DNA from: Angiostrongylus vasorum
Taxonomy: Eukaryota; Nematoda; Chromadorea; Rhabditida; Metastrongylidae
Direction: 5' to 3'
DNA length: 64,000 nucleotides
Assembly (NCBI GenBank): GCA_018806985.1
Contig: JADANN010000202.1
Location: 1,116,001 to 1,180,000 of the forward strand
The notes under the pieces were generated by a model. That model did no database searches and was not told the origin of the DNA. It was given only the letters and a program-made list of their open reading frames with translations. Shown here one piece after another: positions 11,701 to 22,439 of this stretch; the stretch's first letter is position 1; each line of letters starts with the position of its first letter. The translations under genes and the position numbers were made by a program.

Positions 11701-12481
11701 TTCGACGAACAGACAGCACCCCCACCAATAAACAATAGACGTAATGAAAATGACAACACCACACCACGGGAAGAACTGGATTAGATAGCAAATGGTGCAA
11801 CTTTGGTGCAAGCCCACAGTGCTACAAAAATTTTCCCTATAGTCAGGGTTGCAGCCAAGTAAAAGCTTTAGGTGGACCGGTTTCTGCAGACTGAAGCGCT
11901 TATTGTAAAATTACCTTCTCTTTGCTCATTAACCAGTAGAATATGCTGTATGAAGAATAGAGTATCACTTGACAACCAGTCACCACCAATACAGTATGGT
12001 CCTTTTTCAGATATCCATAAGTCATCCAACAACATCCACTGAAAAGGAAAACGTATCTTGCACACAAACCACAAAAGAAGAGTTTTGCTCCAGGTTCAAA
12101 TAGCTGAAGATTTCCTAATCGTTGACGAAACCGTTTTCGTGCTAATAGACAAATGAACTCGTCCTAACTGTTCTTTAGTGTTATTTACTACCGACTAGAC
12201 TCAGAGAATAAGGACTAAATTCCATAGCTGTAAAAATTGTCCATAACTTACCCAAGTACTCCCATCAGGAATGGTGCCCCGGAAATCTCGGTGGTGTCTT
12301 TACGTTTCCAAATTTGACGACAAATAGGACTGAAAGAATAGGGGTTTCTGGTAAATATGCGTCTCAAGAAAAAAAAAGTTAACTTACATTCCACAGAAGA
12401 ATAAGCCAACAGTGGTGAAAAAAGGCGGCGAGTGAGAGTAAATTGAGAAACGAGAAACCGTCAGTAAAAAACCTCGAACAT
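8405..12481 (-). CDS. SWEET sugar transporter with long C-tail (gene 1)
   Basis: SLC50/SWEET proteins are seven-helix uniporters (two three-helix MtN3 repeats) that move mono- or disaccharides across plasma or organelle membranes. Eight exons: 12388-12481, 12252-12329, 11915-12038, 11482-11634, 9817-9936, 9493-9664, 9195-9348, 8405-8666. All seven introns are GT-AG and their phases agree. Family residues: [20 protein letters not shown] and [13 protein letters not shown] in repeat 1, [20 protein letters not shown] and TPNGIG in repeat 2. The last 130 or so residues form a hydrophilic tail with serine-rich segments, ending [17 protein letters not shown]; usual SWEETs stop soon after helix 7, so the protein (about 384 aa) is long. 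Exon 1 as given is out of frame: two T6 runs on minus (12418-12423, 12466-12471) each appear one T too long. With five T each, the ATG at 12481 leads straight into helix 1 ([19 protein letters not shown]). Sequencing error or inactivation are both possible. Confidence 0.9.
8699..8778. repeat. (TA)40 microsatellite
   Basis: Eighty bases of pure TA, in the last intron of the first SWEET gene, starting about 33 bases upstream (in gene sense) of the final exon's acceptor. Confidence 0.98.
10319..10725 (+). mobile_element. Retroposon R, full copy with target-site duplication
   Basis: The element at about 10333-10711 is flanked by an exact 14-bp direct repeat, CTAGGATGAAAATA (10319-10332 and 10712-10725). 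It starts 'cttgatactcgaat' and ends 'aaaccgttgggtgg'. It is about 80-85 percent alike by eye to 39734-40113 and 62515-62905. It has no poly(A) tail and no evident protein frame shared between copies. The duplication length fits LINE-driven insertion. It lies in intron 4 of the first SWEET gene, opposite to the gene. Confidence 0.85.
10870..10945. repeat. MITE-A right-arm fragment
   Basis: 'gacgaagacgtcgaaacgtt' followed by 'agccgaataa' and 'catcgtgttaacttaatgat' matches the right arm of the full copies at 49160-49820 and 63340-63600. It is inside the same SWEET intron. Confidence 0.75.
11030..11320 (+). repeat. SINE-A, tail-1 form, full length
   Basis: Box A-like TGGCGCAGTGG at 11042-11052 and box B-like GGGTTCGATC at about 11070-11079. 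They are followed by the body 'ttggtaccagacttgtctgg' (11131-11150) and tail 1, with 'tgaagtcgaatgcatgcgca' and 'ccctcag' then 'attgatcaacg'. The spacing of boxes A and B is close to that in a tRNA gene. This is the best-preserved head in the window. It lies in intron 4 of the first SWEET gene. Confidence 0.85.
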
Positions 12482-12949
12482 CGTTCGTAAAACGTGTAAA
12501 GAACTAAAATTTTCAAGCTAGAATTAGATCAACTGCTTTTATGGAGTGGAGAAGTGGTAAAATGATTGCACATTAGAGAGAGGTGTGTGAAAAATAAACA
12601 AGACAACCACTGAATACAAATGCTTTTAAAATAATAAACTGAGGTGGCATGACTTCAAATATTTTTTCAATAACGTGACGACAAAGTTCATTGAGATGGA
12701 AGAGCACTGATAAGTAGCCAAGAAATTTAGCGCCAACGTAAATAATCAACAAACATAACGATTGCCTCCGATTTGTGCGCGTCTGATAATGTGCGGTTGA
12801 CCGGCTTTTGTAGCAGCGACCGTAATCGGCAGTGGGTGGAGCCAACGGACATCGCCTTTAACACGGATCCATACTCATATATTGACATTCACACATATAT
12901 ACACATACCTACATACAACAAACCTAGATGCATACATAGACAGATGCAT

Positions 12950-13193
12950 ACGTACACACATACATACATACATACATACATTCATTCATACATACATACA
13001 TACATACATACATACATACATACATACATACATACATACATACATACATACATACATACATACATACATACATACATACATACATACATACATTCATACA
13101 TACATACATACATCATACATACATACATACATACATACATACATACATACATACATACATACATACATACATACATACGTATTACATACATAA
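12950..13193. repeat. (CATA)n microsatellite
   Basis: About 240 bases of CATA repeats with a few TTCA or CATCATA interruptions. It produces long artificial tyrosine/isoleucine/histidine and methionine/tyrosine/valine/cysteine frames on both strands, none of them genes. It begins about 470 bases upstream of the first SWEET start codon. Confidence 0.98.
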
Positions 13194-13544
13194 ATATCCC
13201 CATAAACAAATTTAGACAAGTGCAAACATACATGGACAACACGTTCCACATTCGTTCTGCGATCTTTCATTAGTCGCCACTGATCCACAGCTTTGAAACA
13301 AAAAATTAGAAACACCTAAGCGCTCAATAATACCAGTTACTCTTTAATCTTCAGGTTTAATCGTACTATTCATTCACATCAGTTCGAAAACTTCATTAAG
13401 AGGTAAATTATTTGATAGGATTTAAATGACCGGAAGTAGTAAAGCTATATAGTAACGGAGATGATTTTGAAGCAAAAGTCACTATCATCGGACAGGAATC
13501 CAAAACACCAGTGCGTAGAACTCCTGAAACGCTTTGGATTAATT

Positions 13545-13810
13545 CCAAAAATCAAAAGTGAACAGCAAGGTGGAGTGTCTTGTCGTCACGCATGACTTAG
13601 CGCCATACCTCAGGCTGATTTTATGGCCTGACCCAGGGATATTCCTCACCCATGTGTGACGCTGTGTTGCTTCAGGTTATGAAAGTGTTTGGCTGAGTAG
13701 ATTGCATGGCAGTTTGACCTCTTCGGGTTGTGAAGAAAGCGAAACCGCCGAAACGTCGGCTACTGCGTGCTAATAAATGTTATTATACCAACGTCGTGTT
13801 TGGTCACTGA
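13545..13810 (+). repeat. MITE-C copy
   Basis: Contains 'gttatgaaagtgtttggctg', 'agtagattg' and 'gccgaaacgtcggc', then an AT-rich end. The same blocks occur inverted at 20330-20540. The 'gaaacgt' end resembles the MITE-A arm, so the two may be distant relatives. Confidence 0.55.
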
Positions 13811-14039
13811 AGGAAAGCAGTAAATTATTTGGCAACAATTAGGTGTTTTAGTAGCAATAAGTGCTGTATAGTACTAAGTTGGTATGATTTGCCAAAGTAT
13901 GTTTCATTTTGCTTTTTTAGAGAACTCAAGCCGGTTTTCTCAAGTGAAAAATGCATTATAGTAGGACAGTAAACTGTAAACTACATTGTAGTGTTACAGT
14001 AGTACATATATTTGTTTTAAATCAGATGTGTTTCTGCTG

Positions 14040-14200
14040 AGAGAAGGGAGAAACGAAAGACCCGCATGGTGTGGTGGTGAATGCGTTAACCCTCGAAAAG
14101 GATAATTGCGCGTTTGTTCCCTACCGCTGGCACCTGTGGTCTGGAGTTTTGCAAATATCTCAACACATAATTTTGTTATCACACATAATTTTTTTGCCAT
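14040..14200 (+). repeat. SINE-B head
   Basis: Promoter-like head 'catggtgtggtggtgaatgc' followed by 'gttaaccctcgaaaagg', then 'gagttttgcaaatatctcaa' at about 14145-14164, as in copies at 47440 and 56510. The long minus-strand frame over 13994-14467 runs through this repeat and is not treated as a gene. Confidence 0.6.
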
Positions 14201-14209
14201 GAAAAATTG

Positions 14210-15200
14210 TAATAGACAATAAATAAAAAGTTGACATTCAGATGTGTTTGTTCGATCGACAGATTGATCAGTGAAAGATCTATGGAACGTAGCAGGTAGA
14301 ATCGTGATGATTCGTTGTACAGAGAAGACGCGGTTTCCTTTTTGGAAGCTGTGACTTCCCAACTGGTAACCGCTGAGTGGAAAATGTGACTGTGAATTCC
14401 TGCAAACTAGTTCATTAACACTCTGCGTTGCATCGTTCGTTGTACTCAGTAAGCAGCCGAGTAACAAATGGAAGTAGAATGCAACATTACAGCTCTCGTT
14501 TAACAGATACGATCACTATTGCAAGTCCGGTAAACGTTGACTAGACAAGAAGATGGAAAAATAAGTATGCCTTATCATATGAACTGTTTTCCACTCAAAA
14601 AATGGGTAATGATGCCATTAGGAAAGGCCCATGTTAAAAAAGCCGTACACCACAGATTTCGACTTATTTTAGGTTAAAAACTTGACTTTATCAAAGGACC
14701 GATAGGGAGGACAACAGAGCACTGCTGTTGTAACACTTTTCCAATCTTTTATTCGGAAAAGAACCTTGTTGCAAAGGAAGAGCCTTCCCTATGGCAGGCG
14801 TCTAGGTCGCACAATTTCGGTGCTCCTATAATTTCGCGACAGTAGAGGACTCAACTATCATCATTGTGTTAAAGCTAACAGTCGTGTACGGTATATGTCA
14901 GGGTCGGAGCAAAAGTACTAACTCTATGCAGGAACCCCGAGATATGATAGACATCTAATCATCGAAAAGAAGGTTAGGAATTTCACGCTTTTAGCAAACC
15001 AGACAGCCTAGTAGCCGAGCAGGTGAATAGTGTTAGTAGAGAAACATATTTAACGTCGGCACCACTAAGCATTTTTTCATGTAGATTTCGTCATTTTTGC
15101 TTTATTCTTTGTCACAAACCTAAAGGTCTTGTCATGGGAAAGGTTACTCGTTATTGATCGAATTTCTTTAAACTATCTAAAATGACCATGATTTGTTCCT
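14210..15200. other. Intergenic, no feature recognised
   Basis: About 1 kb with no repeat or exon that I can name. Confidence 0.35.
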
Positions 15201-15208
15201 TTTTTCAG

Positions 15209-15360
15209 CGAGAGAAAGGAATGGTAAGAAAAAGTACCGAAGTGCAGTTTGGGAGAGGTTTTTTTCATGTGGTGCAGCTTATAGTAGCCTACGTTTATCA
15301 GTACTACTGGGTATCTTCACTAATAAATTATCTGTGGCCAATGCAGTTAAGAAACCATGA
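15209..15360 (+). other. Exon candidate after a strong acceptor
   Basis: Begins right after CCTTTTTTCAG (ending at 15208), a very good nematode acceptor. From this acceptor one frame reads ERNGKKKYRSAVWERFFSCG then ends at TGA 15358-15360. A second frame in the same bases is also open and reads a hydrophobic stretch (FFHVVQLIVAYVYQYY). Which frame is real is unresolved; no partner exon or family is recognised. Confidence 0.3.
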
Positions 15361-15776
15361 AGTTCATTTTTTACTGAATGATACAATAACTGATAGTTTC
15401 TTTCATTAATCATCAAAGGGTAAACTGTATTTGGAAAAAAAATTTCTTGCTATTAATAAGTGGAACCTGTCGGCAGTGGTTTAGCAGAAGGTCAGAATGT
15501 GAAAAGAACTTGTCGTTTTTATTGAGAATAGTCAAAGCGAAGAAAAAACGAATTCTGAGATGCGATGAGAATTCCGTAGTGATAGAAATCAGTTCAACAA
15601 TTGTGCACCAATGAGTTAAATAAACGTTACAGTAAGTGATTTTCATTGCTGTAATGTTCTATTTGTAGTTCCAGTCGTCTATTCATTCCCATTATCTCAC
15701 TATTTAGTAAACTGTTATGATATTATTGTGATTTTCTCACAGTATGCACTTTGAATTGGCACTGATAGGAGGCCGG

Positions 15777-16008
15777 CTAGTCTGTCTTGGTGTCGCTGAG
15801 ATGAGCGCAAACCTGCTGCTGTGTCGTTTCTGCATAGTATCTGTCACTAAGTGATAATTCAGAACAAACAACCACCACATGATGGACAATTAAAATGACA
15901 CCAATAATAAATGTTTTTCTTCCCGCGACACCACAGAACGTCTTTGAGGGCACTGCATGTTCTAATCCAAAAGCGCATTGACGTTGATTCATTTCCTGTG
16001 ACCTCATT
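15777..16008 (-). other. Terminal exon candidate, one membrane segment
   Basis: Minus-strand frame after a plausible acceptor (TTGTTGTTCTTAAG, just above 16008), ending at TAG 15777. It holds one hydrophobic stretch (TFIIGVILIVHHVVVVCSEL) and a polar end (TTQQQVCAHLSDTKTD). No family recognised. Confidence 0.3.
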
Positions 16009-16064
16009 CTTAAGAACAACAATATACAGTACTTTTTAATTTTTATTCTTTCACTTTATACGAG

Positions 16065-16350
16065 ATGAAATGAAAATCCTCGAGCAGCACCTGAAGCCAC
16101 ACGTAAAAGTTGGAAGATCGTCGTGGATGGTGGATGCGAGGAAACGAATCGAATGTGAGAAATAGTGGGATCTGCCCCTATAGATGTGAAGACGGGTCAC
16201 ATGGAAATAAAAAAAAGTTTACACGGTCAGACGTTGCATATTGTCGTGATGCTAACAATTCTTGTTTCCGATTCGTTTCCTCGCATCCATCACCCACAAT
16301 GATTTCCGGAATTTTGCACATGGGTGAAGCTGCTTGTAGATTTTGATTCT
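16065..16350 (+). repeat. SINE-A tail-2 fragment with in-place inverted copy
   Basis: 'gaggaaacgaatcgaatgtg' at 16138-16157 is tail 2. 'cgattcgtttcctcgcatcc' at 16269-16288 is the same block inverted, about 110 bases later, so the pair can fold into a hairpin. Confidence 0.7.
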
Positions 16351-16359
16351 TTGTACGAA

Positions 16360-16975
16360 TGTTGCTAAAATCTGGCTGATTTAATTTCGCCTCCCACCCA
16401 GAATCATGGGTTAGCAGTACCAGGGCGTACCCAAATCTTCATTTCAGGCGATCGCCAGCTTTTCTAGATGAAATGGTGCAAGATGATCTCCAGGCTGGGT
16501 GCCAACGGGGATGAGAGATCCACCCCGTAGGAATGGGGTTCGTCCGGTCCGCATGATCGAATTAACAATGTTGTTTGTACTCCAGAGAACTTCCAACTAC
16601 TGCACTACCCGCACTTTTTGTTCTATTAAGTACACAAAATTGAGAAAATCTTTCGAATAAAAACTCATGGACGTAAAAGTGCCGAAATTGTTCATGATGA
16701 ATCAGGTCCAAAAGTACTGTTTTTCCTTATAGTTACCAAATCAAAATATTGGACCATAAATAGAAATGATATTTGCCCGTAAACCCGTTCCTGACTAAAT
16801 CAAAAGTCAGTTTGCCAGCAACTTTTCACTAAGAGCAGTAATATCCAATAGGTAACTCCTTTAAGAAAGCAAGAGTGAGAAAGTATAAAGCGTTCTGAGT
16901 TGACCTACATCCAAGAGCTACAGACCGATTTGTCAACTCAGTGTTCGTACCTTCGTAGACAAGTCTAGTACCAAT
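16360..16975. other. Intergenic, no feature recognised
   Basis: No exon or named repeat seen. 16920-16980 contains a short piece resembling the SINE-A body ('gacaagtctagtaccaat'). Confidence 0.35.
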
Positions 16976-16978
16976 CGA

Positions 16979-17108
16979 GGTAGTGTAATGACCAATATGA
17001 CCAGAATTCTAACAGTTCTCTAGGGAGTTCTTCTTCTGAAACAGAGTGTAGCGACCAGTATGACAAGAATTCTTACAGATCTCTAGGGCGTTCATCCTCT
17101 GAAACAGT
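16979..17108. repeat. 65-bp tandem duplication
   Basis: Two adjacent 65-base units, each with 'gtagtgtaatgaccaatatg' or its variant and 'ctctagggagttcttcttct' or its variant, ending 'gaaacag'. The units differ at roughly a tenth of positions. Confidence 0.8.
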
Positions 17109-17439
17109 TGCAAGTGTATTTGTCTTTAATGATCGGTACTGATGTTTGATCCTAAAATGTTGTTGGCTTTACGAATGCTACACTGGTTTAACAATGAGAG
17201 ATTATTTTTCTATTTGGAAAGTATTCTTCACATGATATTCACACAAAAACTATCCAGAAGAATGACGTGTTCCACGGCTGATCACGTCACACTCCTCATG
17301 AACGGATGTGCTATTTTAATACACTCGCAACAGTGTAAACTATAAAAACTGTACTGGATGGTGCGCAATTTGCAATGATAGGTCAATTTTCGGTGTATAT
17401 GTATATATACATATATATAAAGATAAAATGGGTAAAGTT

Positions 17440-17700
17440 CTCAGCTTTGATCAATCCCTGAGGGGGATGCGCCAGCATTTGACTTCATTAAGCATTGTTT
17501 GGAGGTGACTGGATGCATATCTGACGTTTGCAATGACTCGCGGTGGCCTACCGATGTATCGAGCCAGTGCTGCTATCTTCCTAGACAAGTCAGGTAACAA
17601 TTTGCCGATCCTGCAGTGATGGAGGTCTTGGTGAGCCTGGGGCGCATAGGCCGATCTCATTTTATTGCAGTGGGCTTCTGACCACTGCGCTCTACTGCTA
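17440..17700 (-). repeat. SINE-A, tail-1 form
   Basis: Minus-strand copy: tail 1 at 17450-17560 (plus strand 'gatcaatccctgagggggat'), body at 17580-17620, head at 17670-17700. It abuts a TA microsatellite (17705-17739). Confidence 0.75.

Positions 17701-17704
<4 letters not shown>

Positions 17705-17739
<35 letters not shown>
17705..17739. repeat. (TA)n microsatellite
   Basis: Pure TA array next to the head of a SINE-A copy, followed by degenerate 'atacatgcatatttatatgt'. Confidence 0.95.
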
Positions 17740-17741
<2 letters not shown>

Positions 17742-17779
17742 GCATATTTATATGTGCATATACATATATATGTGCAGAC

Positions 17780-17960
17780 GATGAAGCTTTCGGCGATGGT
17801 AAATTCCTGATGTTGGCATCACGCATCGCGTACCTGTCCCATACAGTGGCCTTCGGGTGCCAACCGATGTGTCCTGTCCTTCATGAAAAGTGTGCTTCAA
17901 ATTTGCTGACTCTAGAGGGAATTAAGGCTTGCTAAACATCGTAGGCCCCCTAACCATCCT
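17780..17960 (-). repeat. SINE-A, degraded tail-1 copy
   Basis: Degraded matches to tail 1 ('cttcgggtgccaaccgatgt') and body ('caaatttgctgac'), again ending beside a TA array. Confidence 0.5.
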
Positions 17961-17966
17961 CGCTAG

Positions 17967-17968
<2 letters not shown>

Positions 17969-18041
<73 letters not shown>
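17969..18041. repeat. (TA)n microsatellite
   Basis: About 73 bases of pure TA. Confidence 0.97.
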
Positions 18042-18045
<4 letters not shown>

Positions 18046-18429
18046 CAAGAAAAGGTGGAACGTAAGAAAGTTGCTAACAACTATTTATTTCCTATTTGTC
18101 ACTGGAGATTTTTGCTTCCATCAGTACATTTGAACTCAAGGGCATAGCATCCAGTGTGTTCAATGATGTTCTTTTGTTCTTCGAAAAATTACTGTCACTT
18201 TGAATTACTTAATAATTTATCTGTTGCATGTGCTGTAGTTTATTGGCTACGAATACTGGGAAAGTCATTAAAATGAACTATGTTGAAGTTGATGTGGCCG
18301 TGAAAAATCTTATGACATCTAATTCTAAGAAAATATTTCTTCATAAGATGAACTCCATTATCGAACTTCAAAAGCGTCGATCATTTTTTAGATCAGCCGG
18401 AGTGTGTATGAAAAACTGACGACGATAAT

Positions 18430-18550
18430 TTTCAAATGACTGAGTTGACATGAGATTGGTACCAAAGTTTTATCCGGCTTTCGTTTCGGCGCCTCCGCCT
18501 TCTTCGGAGCCTCCCAGTCGATGATGCACAGCTGGTCGTTGTCGCGTTGT
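18430..18550. repeat. MITE-A left arm
   Basis: 'gagttgacatgagattggta', 'ttttatccggctttcgtttc', then 'cttcttcggagcc' and 'agtcgatg': left-arm order, no right arm nearby. Confidence 0.65.
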
Positions 18551-18559
18551 GGTAGACAA

Positions 18560-19300
18560 AGAATAGTTCTGTGAATCCCAGATGAAAATAATCAACATGT
18601 TTTTAAATTGGTTGAGCTTACGCGAGATTGATAACGATTTTGGGGTAGATCATTTGGATAGGTCTAGCTTGAGGAACTATTCAGATTTGTGCAAATATTT
18701 CCCATTGTCATATTTTTTTCTAATAGAGCTTTTGATGCTGGATAGTTGTTGTGGTTCACGATTTCAGCCGTTCCCTGATAATCGTTATCAGTGCGTAATC
18801 AACATCCGGTTTACACCAGGTCTCCCATCGGGTACTTTCGCACCAAATACACCGAACTGCACCCGGGATTAATTTCCAGAATCGTTCTTTTGATAACAAT
18901 GATCTGAGCATTTACTATTTATCAATCCTTGAGACTAGTAAAAGTGGTCCCTTAGCTATTGAACAGTGATAAAGTTTCGCCGCAGTTCAAATGTGTTGTT
19001 CTCAGAAGTGAAATCGTATTTGAAAAAAAATTCCTGTAATAAGCAGCAAATGAGATCGCTGATGATGGAATGAAAATTCTTGTCTTTCCTGGTGCTACAA
19101 TAATGGAATACTTAAGCGACAAACTAGTAGACTTCCCTACTTAGGCATTTGCTTACTACGGATGAACTTCGTCACATTTGGGATCATCTTTCCTAATTTG
19201 GGCTTCTCGAAAATCGACCAGAAACCAACCCGAGTGTCTTATTTTTAGCAATGGTTGTTGGTTTCGAGAAAGTTTACTAAGGAATAATTGGTCCTATAAG
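18560..19300. other. Intergenic, no feature recognised
   Basis: Mostly AT-rich. No splice-flanked frame or named repeat seen. Confidence 0.35.
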
Positions 19301-19306
19301 TGATAG

Positions 19307-19463
19307 ATGTTTGCGACAACGGAACATCCTCGACCCAGCGCATCCACTGATCGCTCACGTGATCAATCACGTGTCGACGACGTGCTGCTCCGGTTTCGAG
19401 ACAACGACAACGACGACGTTACAACTAGGTGTCTCGATTCGTCGAATGCCGAAAATTGCTAAA
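19307..19463 (+). other. GC-rich island, possible first exon; paired E-boxes
   Basis: A stretch clearly richer in GC than its surroundings. From the ATG at 19307 the frame reads FATTEHPRPSASTDRSRDQS and ends at TAA about 19463; a second frame is open further, to a GTACGT donor-like site near 19468. Two CACGTG E-boxes lie 12 bases apart (19356-19361, 19368-19373) around ATCAAT, forming a palindrome. Coding or regulatory; not resolved. Confidence 0.25.
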
Positions 19464-19639
19464 CACAACGTACGTCAACGTTCTTGTGCCAAGTACACAT
19501 TTCGTCACTGTAATAGATACCGATAGCGCTTTGCGAAGTGGTGGGTATGAGGTAGTGATCTTTTTCAATATTCTTCATCACAGCGTTTTGTCATTAAAGG
19601 ATGAAGGATGCAGCTCTTGGCGTTGGTCAATTGTTGATT

Positions 19640-19870
19640 GATGAGCCATCTATTGGATTAGGCACCGTCAGAGGTGATTGAAAGCGCATTGGCCTATACA
19701 ATAACTAATGGTGGCCCACTGGTGTATCAAATCAAGGCTGTTATTCTCTCACAGCTGTGTTACTAATTTTTAGAATCTGGTCGAATGGAAGGCTTTGTGA
19801 GCTTGGAGCGCGAGATCGGACCATGGATCGACTCACTGTGGACAAACGAGCACTCTCTTATTCATGAGAA
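19640..19870 (-). repeat. SINE-A, degraded tail-1 copy
   Basis: Plus-strand text shows tail 1 ('gtggcccactggtgtatcaa'), a weak body ('gtgttactaatttttagaat') and the head end ('tggatcgactcactgtggac'). Confidence 0.6.
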
Positions 19871-20329
19871 CAGAACTCATTCAACTAAATTTCAGTGCAA
19901 GTGCTTACACTTACAATAAGAACACTTTCTACTAACTGCTCGATCCACTTTTTTCTGTTATGTATCAAATTGCTATGTTTGCGAATATCGTGACGAAATA
20001 ATAACTAAGAAACCGAAGACAGTTTAACGCTTCGATGACGACATAACGCATGTGTAACTCATTCTGTTTTTTAACTGCTTGCATCGAAGCACATGACTTT
20101 TTCCATGCTTTTCGTACCCATTTGGTGGCCTATCCAACGTAGTCGTTGTGGAAGACTTCGGCCGAGAACGTCTTTCTGAAAACAAGATGAGAGGGTTACA
20201 GAAGCAATTATGCGTTCTGTTACTTCTACAATGCTCAGTGAAGTCTAAGGCAATAAGTACGTCTTCGTATTGACGCTCTATAGAGTTCGAGGAATTGTCG
20301 TCACATTTATGCTTTCATCTGGAGCAGAA

Positions 20330-20540
20330 ATAAATTTCTCAACGGAAATATTTGTCTCTCACTGGTTAACGTTTCAGCGGATTCTTCAGAATATGGAACG
20401 GTCAATCTACTCAGCCAACCACTTTCAAAACCCCGAGCGAAGCAGCTCGAAGCGTTGATTCCAATTAAATGGACCACAGCCTCTTTTAAACGATCATCGT
20501 TTTCTTTTTTCCACTTTGTGACGCAGACTTGCCACACCCG
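20330..20540 (-). repeat. MITE-C copy, inverted
   Basis: 'ctactcagccaaccactttc' and 'gttaacgtttcagcggattc' are the inverse of blocks at 13660-13760. A minus-strand frame of 76 codons over it is a by-product. Confidence 0.5.
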
Positions 20541-20599
20541 TGAATACAGGACACCCTTCTCTGTGGTCCATCTATGAATTACTGGAATCTAGTTCGTCA

Positions 20600-20760
20600 A
20601 TTAATTCATGGTTTCATATTGACCACTGCATCGGCTGTGTTGGTACCCTTGTCTGGGAGGATGAAAACATTGAATTGATAGATCGGTTAATTCGCAAAGT
20701 CGTTGTATTGGCCAGATATGCATCTCATCATTTCTACGCTACGCAAAATGAACATTAATG
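20600..20760 (+). repeat. SINE-A, tail-1 copy, partial head
   Basis: Body 'ttggtacccttgtctgggag' at about 20640-20659 and tail 1 'ggccagatatgcatctcatc' at about 20711-20730. Confidence 0.6.
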
Positions 20761-20764
20761 AGGG

Positions 20765-21635
20765 ATCCTATTTTTTACCTTTGGCGAACAGTCCAGAAAC
20801 TAAACAGGAACTATAATAATAGCATATTAATGTCGTGGTCAATCTTGTGTGGAACTGAGTCGATTATAATGGTTGATGTTGAAAGGGAAATTTATTATTG
20901 TTATTGTTTACTTCAAAGTTCCAATGAAGAAATGAGATGTGTGCGTATAGGATTGTATACTTATTTGGCTCATGGAGTGGCAACATGGACTGATTATCAG
21001 GACATTTTTTGTCTTCTCAGGCAAGTCCATTGCGAATTCTTCGAATTCGAAGTGATGACGGTTTTCGTTAGCCATATGGGAGAAATCGAGCCAACGACCA
21101 CGTGGATATACATTATAGATCTAACCAGTGCACTAAGTGTGCTATTGGTCACTGTGGCGAGATGTTAGACAAAATGTTTAGAAGATTTGTATAGTAATCT
21201 CTTTGGCGACTATTGAAACTTTAGCTAGAAGCGTTTTTTGTTATCATAAATTCGTTGTTGTAGTCTTGAGAGTCTAAAAATGGCAAATTAGGGCTTCCCT
21301 CGATTCCATACTAACGGCAATTACACATCGCGCACAGACAGTTTTATCCTATTTATACACGTACCCAAAGATCGTTAAAGTGGCTCATATTTGCCATGAC
21401 AAATATAGTCAAGACACGTTATTACAGCGAGGTCCAAAGTGCAGTGGAATTGTTGTTCTGATGGTCGGAAATGAGTGGTTGGGAATTGGCATAGATCATC
21501 ATTAATGTCTGACTCGTTAATTGAAGCTCTGACGTTTGTTATTCCTTTCAATGCAGTGGATTCAAGGGAGAATATGTAGTGCAATAAAGCACTACACTGT
21601 TTTAGTCTTAAAAGTCGATTTTCACTAAACATCAG
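20765..21635. other. Intergenic, chance frames only
   Basis: A 136-codon plus-strand frame (20758-21168) shows no domain and overlaps a SINE-A-like fragment ('cttctcaggcaagtcc' near 21014). Not called as a gene. Confidence 0.35.
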
Positions 21636-21639
21636 TATG

Positions 21640-21860
21640 AATAATCAATAATCTTCCTAGATTTTTTAGCTGACACAAAGTTTGTATAAAAAAATATTAA
21701 TTCGCTTAATGTTTCGACATCTTCCTCTCCTTCATAGTCCGACGGATCTGAGCCGATGATCCACAGTCGGTCCTTGTCGCCATGTGAGTATTCGTTGTCG
21801 CATCGAGTGGAATCCGCTGGAGTGGAGCACAGATCAAACGAAGAAACTCAGTCGGTGGTG
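21640..21860. repeat. MITE-A left arm
   Basis: 'agctgacacaaagtttgtat', 'aatgtttcgacatcttcctc', 'tgagccgatgatccacagtc' and the interior block 'catcgagtggaatccgctgg' occur in family order. Confidence 0.65.
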
Positions 21861-21869
21861 CTATTTTTA

Positions 21870-22435
21870 GACGGAGGATGTTGATCTACTACCACCATCC
21901 ATTATGATCCGCTCCTTTGGTGGGCAAGTGCATCCTGCGGCAGTTGGTAATTCAGTAGCTGGCACATAGGATAGTAACCAAATATTTCTTCAAATCATCA
22001 CGACTGAACTCACTTAATGTAGAACAATATCGGTTTTCCTTGTCGTGGTTTAATTAAGTGGTGCCAAAAAAGTGGACACACGTCGAGTTCCTGATTTTGG
22101 TCTCTTTCGAAAGCCTAATAAAATCATTCCAATTTCTAAATGGATAATAATAACTGGTAGAAAAACGTCACATCTAACAACATGAATGACGCTTGAAGAG
22201 CTCGATAGAGCCCTTTTAATTAAACAATTAAATGCAAAGGGGCTATGCTATGCATTTGAGGGAAATCACAACGTGTGGGAGTAGAGGTCTGAAGTCATGA
22301 TCTGCCTACTACTTCCAGAAAAAGCACTACTAATTCAGAGAAATGGTGTTGATCGAATTAGATTGAGTAATTGACCGGGAACTAGCAGAAGTTATATTTA
22401 TTTATTTACACCACACATATTTCGTGGATTGCAGA
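21870..22435. other. Intergenic, no feature recognised
   Basis: No exon or named repeat seen. Confidence 0.35.
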
Positions 22436-22439
22436 AACT

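Noticed and set aside
12950..13193. Regular array that could suggest CRISPR or a satellite
   Set aside because: It is a 4-base repeat without spacers, in a nematode genome.
12773..13315. Long overlapping reading frames on both strands (up to 166 codons)
   Set aside because: They are translations of the CATA microsatellite and carry no complex sequence.
13994..14467. 157-codon minus-strand frame
   Set aside because: It runs through a SINE-B copy, with no domain or splice signals.
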